From contig SECP01000001.1 of NCBI GenBank assembly GCA_004193285.1, positions 62,001-126,000 on the forward strand: 64,000 nt of DNA, given 5' to 3'. This DNA comes from Myxococcales bacterium. Lineage in GTDB: Bacteria > Myxococcota_A > Polyangia > Polyangiales > Polyangiaceae. The notes below the pieces were generated by a model that was given only the letters and a program-made list of their open reading frames with translations, made no database searches and was not told the DNA's origin. Each line of letters starts with the position of its first letter. Positions within the stretch are counted from its first letter, which is position 1. A program made the translations under genes and the position numbers. This document shows, in pieces, positions 59,237-64,000 of the stretch.

Positions 59237-60861
59237 GCTGGCACCTGCCCCTCGGCACGAACCTGAATCGCGTCCAAGCCGCTCGTCACGAGTCGGCGCT
59301 GCTGGGAGGGGTCCAACTGCGGAAAGTCCACGTGCTTGTGCATGCCTCGCGACTCCTGGCGATGCTGCGCGGTTGCGTACATCCAGCGCGCGGTCGCGAG
59401 CATGGAGGCCGCTTCTCGACCGCGGATCACGCTGCGCGCCCGCTGCTCGGGGCGCGCGGTTTTGACGTCCTTCCAGAGACCATCCAGGCGGCCCAAGGAG
59501 TCCTTCAAACCGTGCTCCGTACGGAACAGGTTGCGCTCGTAGGGGAACACCTCTGCCTGCACGTCGCGAACGAGGGCGTCCGCGTCCAGCTGCTGGCCGG
59601 AGCTCGCTTCCAAGGTGGCTCCCCCCGCACCGCGCGGTGCACGCTTGCCGGCGTTTGCGCCCAACGCCCTTGCATGGCGGGCCGCGCTTTCGCCTGCCCA
59701 GAAACCGGAGGAGATGGCCCACGCGGCGTTGTGGCTACCTCCGCCCGTGAAGCCGCCGCAGATCAGCTCGCGCGTGGCGGCGTCCCCCGCCGCGAACAGC
59801 CCGGGCACCGAGGTGCCGCATCCTTCGTCGGCGATGCGAATGCCACCGGTGCCTCGTACCGTGCCCTCCAGACGCAGCGTGACCGGGAAACGCTGGGTGA
59901 GCGGATCGATGCCTGCGCGGTCGAAGGGAAGAAAGAAGTTCGGTTGCGCCGCGCGCAGCTGAGCGCGCATCGCTTCCGTCGCTTGGTCCAGCTGGCAATA
60001 CACGGGCTGGGTCATCAGCGTCCGGGCGATGACCGAGCGGCCCCGTGCAGAGCCCGCGCCTTCGATCGGGCGGCCGTCTGCGTAGTAAAAGGTCGCCCAG
60101 CGGTAGAACGCGGACTTCGTTACCGACGCGAACGCCGGTGCGAGCCCATAAGCGTTGGAGAACTCCATTCCGGACATCTCTGCCCCGACCTCCGCCGCGA
60201 GCAGACCACCGTCCCCGGTGAGCACGTTGCAGCCGAGGGCCTTGCTCAAGAACGCGCAGCCACCGGTGGCGATCACCACCGCGCTGGCCTTCACTTGCCA
60301 GCGCTGGCCCGTCTGCCGAGAGACGCCGCGGGCGCCGGCGACTCCGTGATCGTCCACGAGCAGCTCCAGCGCGGGGCTGTGGTCCAAGATGCGCGCGCCG
60401 GCTTGACGCACCTTCTTGCGCATCAGCTTCATGTACTCCGGCCCTTGGAGGCTGCGGCGAGCAGGCTTACCGTCTTCGTCCACCGGAAACGGATAGCCCC
60501 AGTCCGCGAGCTTGCCGACGTTCTCGTAAGTTTGGTCGAGGACGCGATCCATCCAGCTGCGTTCAGCCAGATTGCCGCCCATGACCTCCCGGCTGGCGCG
60601 CGCCTCGGCGCGAAGAGCCTCGTCCGGCTCGACGTACCAGACGCCCACGCCGGAGGGCGCGGTGGCGCCGCTCGTGCCGCAATAGCCCTTGTCCACGAGC
60701 ACCACACGCGCCCCCTGCGACGCGGCCGAGTAGGCGGACCAGGTACCACCGGGTCCCCCGCCGATCACGAGGACATCGGCTTCCAAGCTGAGCAAGTCAT
60801 CGCTGACCTGGGGACTGGTCGGGGGCTTTTGCGCGTCGTTATCGATATCGAGCTGCGGCAT
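59233..60861 (-). CDS. AprA/fumarate-reductase-like FAD flavoprotein
   Basis: 542 aa, a paralogue of 36694-38295. ADVLVIGGGPGGTWSAYSAASQGARVVLVDKGYCGTSG binds FAD; GTVRGTGGIRIADEGCGTSVPGLFAAGDAA and SVIRGREAASMLATARWMYATAQHRQESRGMH repeat the family pattern. GAGG sits about 8 nt before the ATG, and operator 60881-60896 lies 19 nt upstream. The pairing with a ferredoxin resembles AprAB, but a sulfite- or thiosulfate-linked reaction is only inferred. Confidence 0.84.
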   Translation of the reverse strand: MPQLDIDNDAQKPPTSPQVSDDLLSLEADVLVIGGGPGGTWSAYSAASQGARVVLVDKGYCGTSGATAPSGVGVWYVEPDEALRAEARASREVMGGNLAERSWMDRVLDQTYENVGKLADWGYPFPVDEDGKPARRSLQGPEYMKLMRKKVRQAGARILDHSPALELLVDDHGVAGARGVSRQTGQRWQVKASAVVIATGGCAFLSKALGCNVLTGDGGLLAAEVGAEMSGMEFSNAYGLAPAFASVTKSAFYRWATFYYADGRPIEGAGSARGRSVIARTLMTQPVYCQLDQATEAMRAQLRAAQPNFFLPFDRAGIDPLTQRFPVTLRLEGTVRGTGGIRIADEGCGTSVPGLFAAGDAATRELICGGFTGGGSHNAAWAISSGFWAGESAARHARALGANAGKRAPRGAGGATLEASSGQQLDADALVRDVQAEVFPYERNLFRTEHGLKDSLGRLDGLWKDVKTARPEQRARSVIRGREAASMLATARWMYATAQHRQESRGMHKHVDFPQLDPSQQRRLVTSGLDAIQVRAEGQVPA

Positions 60862-60880
60862 CCTGTACCTCTAGCAAACT

Positions 60881-60896
60881 GTCTAGTTTACAAGAC
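60881..60896. promoter_or_regulatory. Operator candidate 20 (GTCTAGTTTACAAGAC)
   Basis: A near-consensus copy for the minus flavoprotein operon, with partner site 60985-60999 some 104 bp away on the ssuD side. Confidence 0.77.
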
Positions 60897-60984
60897 TAGA
60901 GGGCGCAAGGGAGGCACGTCGATAAGGCCGCCGCTGCTGCGCGGGAAGCAATGAGCGCATGCCGACGCGGTGTGTGCCAATTTT

Positions 60985-60999
60985 GTCTTCTAAAGTGAC
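60985..60999. promoter_or_regulatory. Operator candidate 22, 15-bp variant (GTCTTCTAAAGTGAC)
   Basis: Located 22 nt before the ssuD GTG chosen here. If real, it argues against the track start at 60959, which would place the site inside the coding region. Confidence 0.45.
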
Positions 61000-61021
61000 G
61001 AGCGATAGCTACCATCCGGCG

Positions 61022-62104
61022 GTGGCGAGCGACTTCCTCTGGTACCTTCCGACTCATGGCGATGGCCGCAACTTGGCCGCGGGCGCTTTTCATCGGGGGG
61101 AGCGCGGCGGCTACCATCGCCCACCGAGCCTGGATTACCTGACGCAGGTTGCCCTCGCCGCCGAATCGGCCGGCTTCTTCGGGGCTCTGATCCCGACCGG
61201 TCCGTACTGCGAGGACGCCTGGGCCGTCGCCGCGGCGACGGCCGTCAGTACGCGGCGGCTGAAGTCACTCGTTGCGTTTCGTCCGGGCTTCGTGCTGCCA
61301 GCGGTGGCGGCTCAGACGGTGGCGACCTTGCAGCGCTTCACCGGCGACCGCTTGCTGCTCAACGTGGTCACCGGCGGCAGCTCCACCGAGCAGCGCGCCT
61401 ACGGCGACTTTCTCGATCACGACGCTCGCTACGAGCGAACGGACGAGTTTCTCAGCGTCGTGCGCGGGGTGTGGAGCGGCCCTGGCTTCAATTTCGAAGG
61501 TCGGCACTACCGCGTCGACAACGCCGGGCTCACCCAGCCGCTCGAGCGAACACCTACCATCTACTTCGGAGGCGCTTCGGCCGCCGCCGAGCGTGTGGCC
61601 GCCAAGCACGCCGACGTTTACCTCACGTGGGGCGAGACTCCGCCCATGCTCGTGCCGCGAATCGCATCCGTGCGCGACCAGGCCGCGAAGCACGGGCGCA
61701 AGGTGCGCATCGGCATCCGCCTGCACCTCATCAGCCGCGACACCGAAGAGGACGCGTGGCGTGAGGCGGAGCGGCTGCTGCAGACCATTCCACCCGGTGC
61801 CATCGAACAGGCGCAAAAGCAGTTCGCGGCCAGCGAATCGGTGGGCCAGTCGCGCATGGTCGGGCTCCACCATGGCAAGCTCGGGGACGCTCGCACCCTC
61901 GAGGTGTATCCCAACCTCTGGGCGGGCGTCGGCTTGGTGCGCGGCGGGGCTGGTACCGCCGTCATCGGCTCGCACGAACAGGTCGCGGCCCGCATCAGGG
62001 AATACGAGTCGCTCGGCGTGGATACTTTCATTTTTTCGGCTTATCCCAACCTCGAGGAAGCAGTGCGTATCGGTGAAGATCTGCTGCCCTTGCTCTCGCG
62101 ATGA
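61022..62104 (+). CDS. ssuD: FMNH2-dependent alkanesulfonate monooxygenase SsuD
   Basis: 360 aa from GTG 61022 (the 60959 ATG gives 381 aa, as in the track). FLWYLPTHGDGRNL, PTGPYCEDAW (the conserved SsuD Cys), FNVVTGGSSTEQRAYGDFLDHDARYERTDEFL-type substrate loop, and EVYPNLWAGVGLVRGGAGTAVIGSHEQVAARI are diagnostic. It turns alkanesulfonates into aldehyde plus sulfite using FMNH2 from SsuE (encoded 40 kb away) and O2. The amidase gene overlaps by ATGA. Confidence 0.88.
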   Translation: MASDFLWYLPTHGDGRNLAAGAFHRGERGGYHRPPSLDYLTQVALAAESAGFFGALIPTGPYCEDAWAVAAATAVSTRRLKSLVAFRPGFVLPAVAAQTVATLQRFTGDRLLLNVVTGGSSTEQRAYGDFLDHDARYERTDEFLSVVRGVWSGPGFNFEGRHYRVDNAGLTQPLERTPTIYFGGASAAAERVAAKHADVYLTWGETPPMLVPRIASVRDQAAKHGRKVRIGIRLHLISRDTEEDAWREAERLLQTIPPGAIEQAQKQFAASESVGQSRMVGLHHGKLGDARTLEVYPNLWAGVGLVRGGAGTAVIGSHEQVAARIREYESLGVDTFIFSAYPNLEEAVRIGEDLLPLLSR

Positions 62105-63489
62105 GCAGCGCCGCCAAGGCGAGGGATCGAGAGCTCGCTTACCTGAGCGCAGTCGAGCTCGGTCAGGCCTATCGCAGCAAGGGGCTGTCCCCGGTGGAGG
62201 TAACGCAAGCGGCTCTGCGGCGCATCGAGGCAACCCAGTCCACCATCAACGCCTTCGTGCTGTTCGACCCAGAATCAGCCCTCCTCGCCGCGCGCGCCGC
62301 AGAGTTGCGGTTCCAGCGCCAGGCGCCCTTGAGCCCGCTGGACGGCGTGCCCCTGTCGCTCAAAGACTTGCTCTTGACCCGCGGCTGGCCCACGCGGCGC
62401 GGGTCCCGCACAGTCCCGGCAGAAGGCGCGTGGCTCGAGGACTCTCCGGCAGCGGCGCGGCTCCGCGAAGCGGGCGCGGTCTTGCTCGGTAAGACCACCA
62501 CGTCCGAGTTCGGGCTGCGCGGTATGGGGGATAGCCCGCTGACCGGGATCACCCGCAACCCCTACAACCTCGAGCACACGCCGGGGGGCAGCAGCGCGGG
62601 CGCGGCGGCTGCAGTCGCGGCCGGGCTCGGCACGCTCGCGGTCGGCACCGACGGCGGTGGTTCCATCCGGGTACCGGCTGCCTATTCGGGGGTGGTTGGT
62701 CTCAAGCCGACGTTCGGCCGCGTCCCGAGCCACCCCGCGAGCGTCATTGGGGCCCCTCCCCACGTCGGCCCCATCGCCCGTAGCGTTGGAGACGCTCGGC
62801 TGCTGCTCGAGGTTCTCTCTCAGCCGGACGACCGCGACCCCTACCGGGTTCCGACTTCCGCTTCGAGCTTCGTGGAGCCAGGGCTGCCTTTCGCGCAACG
62901 GCGAGTCGGCTACCTCGCAGGGATCGAGCAGGGCTGCGGGCGCGAGGCGCGGGACGCCTTCGAAGCGGTCCTTTCGCGCTGCCGCGAGCTGGGATGCAGC
63001 CCAGTTCCGGTGGAGCTTTCCTTCGAGGGCGCAGCCGACGTGCTGACGACGCTGTTTCAAGCGCGGGCCGCGCACACGCTCGCGACGTTACCGGCGGAGC
63101 TGCGGAGCTTGGTGGACCCGACCATCCGCGGCGCTGCTGAAGCCGGAGAGCAGCTGTCGCTGTTGCAATACCTCGCCGTCGAGGCAGAGCGGACCGCGCT
63201 CGCGCTGCGGGTTGCGCACGTTTTTCGGACCGTGGACGTCCTGCTCACCCCGACCACCGCCGAGTCCGCACCCACGGTGGACGCCTCGCCGTCGCCCCGC
63301 CGGGCGCCTTTCACCGGCCTCTTCTCCCTGACCCGACATCCCGCGATCAGCATCCCGAGCGGCACGACGCGCGCGGGGCTTCCCATCGGTCTCCAAATCG
63401 TCGGCCGTCATTTCGAGGAAGGGCTGGTGCTGAGCGTGGCGGCGGCGCTCGAGTCCACTCGGGCGTTCGCGGCGCCGCCAGAGCTTTAG
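62101..63489 (+). CDS. Amidase-signature family hydrolase
   Basis: 462 aa. The Ser-cisSer-Lys triad is visible: Lys in VPLSLKDLLLT, the Ser pair in HTPGGSSAGAAAAVAAGLGTLAVGTDGGGSIRVPA. It hydrolyses an amide, possibly an N-acylated or amide-linked sulfonate such as acyl-taurine, given that it is translationally coupled to ssuD. An acyl-tRNA amidotransferase role is unlikely because no gatC or gatB gene is nearby. Confidence 0.85.
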   Translation: MSSAAKARDRELAYLSAVELGQAYRSKGLSPVEVTQAALRRIEATQSTINAFVLFDPESALLAARAAELRFQRQAPLSPLDGVPLSLKDLLLTRGWPTRRGSRTVPAEGAWLEDSPAAARLREAGAVLLGKTTTSEFGLRGMGDSPLTGITRNPYNLEHTPGGSSAGAAAAVAAGLGTLAVGTDGGGSIRVPAAYSGVVGLKPTFGRVPSHPASVIGAPPHVGPIARSVGDARLLLEVLSQPDDRDPYRVPTSASSFVEPGLPFAQRRVGYLAGIEQGCGREARDAFEAVLSRCRELGCSPVPVELSFEGAADVLTTLFQARAAHTLATLPAELRSLVDPTIRGAAEAGEQLSLLQYLAVEAERTALALRVAHVFRTVDVLLTPTTAESAPTVDASPSPRRAPFTGLFSLTRHPAISIPSGTTRAGLPIGLQIVGRHFEEGLVLSVAAALESTRAFAAPPEL

Positions 63490-63505
63490 CGGCGCCGCCC
63501 GTCAC

Positions 63506-64000
63506 TCAACCGGTCGCGAGCAGGGCGCTCGCCGCGGCCGAACGTAGCTGGGCCTGGAACCGGACGCCGGAGGCGTGCGAGGCGTCATCGTCGTCCACGC
63601 CGAGGAAGCCGAGCAGCTGGCGGCGAAGCTCGGCAAAAGCGGCGTCGCCCCGACGCAGGGAGGCGCGCTGGTCGATGGCGACGTCCGCCACGATTCGGCT
63701 GCCGTGCTCCAGCGGCGCGCCTGGCGCGGCTCCGAGCACAATCGCGCGATCGGCCAGTAAGATCGCTTCGTCCACGTCGTGCGTGACCAGCAAGACGGCG
63801 GGGCGATGTTGCTCGAGCAGCTGCGAGAGCAGGCCGTGCATTCGAATCTTGGTCAAGGCGTCCAGCGCGCCGAACGGCTCGTCCAGCAGCAAAAGCTCGG
63901 GTTCGCGGACGAGCGCGCGCGCCAAGGCAACGCGCTGCGCTTCACCACCGGAAAGGGTGACCGGCCACGCGCCCTCCCGCGCGGAGAGACCGACTTCGTC
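63506..64000 (-). CDS. ABC importer ATPase, SsuB/TauB family (partial, runs off the window)
   Basis: The C-terminal 164 residues of an SsuB-type ATPase. The signature [16 protein letters not shown], Walker [15 protein letters not shown] and switch [19 protein letters not shown] are present; Walker A lies beyond the right edge. The C-terminal 60 residues are Ala/Arg-rich. It is convergent with the ssuD-amidase pair and probably begins another importer operon. Confidence 0.85.
   Translation of the reverse strand, partial: DEVGLSAREGAWPVTLSGGEAQRVALARALVREPELLLLDEPFGALDALTKIRMHGLLSQLLEQHRPAVLLVTHDVDEAILLADRAIVLGAAPGAPLEHGSRIVADVAIDQRASLRRGDAAFAELRRQLLGFLGVDDDDASHASGVRFQAQLRSAAASALLATG

Noticed and set aside
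59332-60954. 540-aa plus-strand ORF opposite the AprA-like gene.
   Set aside because: Shadow ORF with low-complexity composition and no family pattern.
1-64000. Search for CRISPR arrays, tRNA or rRNA genes, insertion sequences and integrase genes.
   Set aside because: No regularly spaced repeats, cloverleaf-like sequences, transposase motifs or terminal repeats were noticed on reading both strands.

Overview
The window reads as one continuous organosulfur-scavenging island of a high-GC, Gram-negative, aerobic heterotroph. The DNA is GC-rich throughout, has frequent GTG starts, and encodes outer-membrane porin and lipoprotein export signals. A myxobacterial or other deltaproteobacterial-type host is my guess from codon style and gene mix; no rRNA or other phylogenetic marker is present. 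I see no tRNA, rRNA, CRISPR array, transposase or phage gene. Coding density is very high and no gap exceeds 300 bp.

Layout. 1-4.8 kb: two periplasmic binding proteins, an MFS carrier and an unusual regulator (AAA+ domain with damaged motifs, Fis-type HTH, and a fused SsuA/TauA-like sensor domain). 4.9-16.4 kb: a long + strand operon series with methyltransferase, amidohydrolase, OprO/P-like porin, ABC importer (two permeases and an ATPase), nitroreductase, aldo-keto reductase and MFS, then an AtsK-type sulfate-ester dioxygenase and a GST. 16.5-24.4 kb: wHTH regulator, bacterial luciferase-like FMN monooxygenase, O-methyltransferase, SDR, SsuE, HAD phosphatase and ABC exporter. 24.5-30.6 kb: a second methyltransferase-amidohydrolase set with two more FMN monooxygenases and an aldo-keto reductase. 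30.7-31.5 kb: murI, the one clear housekeeping-type gene. 31.6-38.7 kb: Tat-exported haloperoxidase-like protein, aldo-keto reductase, molybdopterin oxidoreductase, and an AprA-like flavoprotein with its ferredoxin. 38.7-45.4 kb: FMN monooxygenase, ABC-2 exporter, MFS and binding lipoprotein. 45.5-53.8 kb: thioredoxin-TPR lipoprotein, RibD-type deaminase, glyoxalases, Nu-class GST, DUF2325, an unknown protein, aldo-keto reductase, dienelactone hydrolase and an arylsulfotransferase-like protein. 53.9-64 kb: an ssuA/C/B set with extra binding proteins, a second flavoprotein-ferredoxin pair, ssuD, an amidase and the start of another ssuB.

How it fits together. Binding proteins and ABC permeases import sulfonates or sulfate esters. 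SsuD-type and NtaA/SnaA/DszA-type monooxygenases, supplied with reduced flavin by SsuE and probably the nitroreductase, and AtsK release sulfite or sulfate. Aldo-keto reductases, glyoxalases and GSTs could handle the aldehyde products.

The strongest new signal is a 16-bp palindrome, consensus GTCTAnTATAnnAGAC. I found about 20 good copies and a few weaker ones, before nearly every operon. It sits on the -10 region, sometimes only 2 nt from the start codon. Together with the strikingly Cys/Met-poor proteins encoded here, it points to a dedicated sulfur-limitation regulon.
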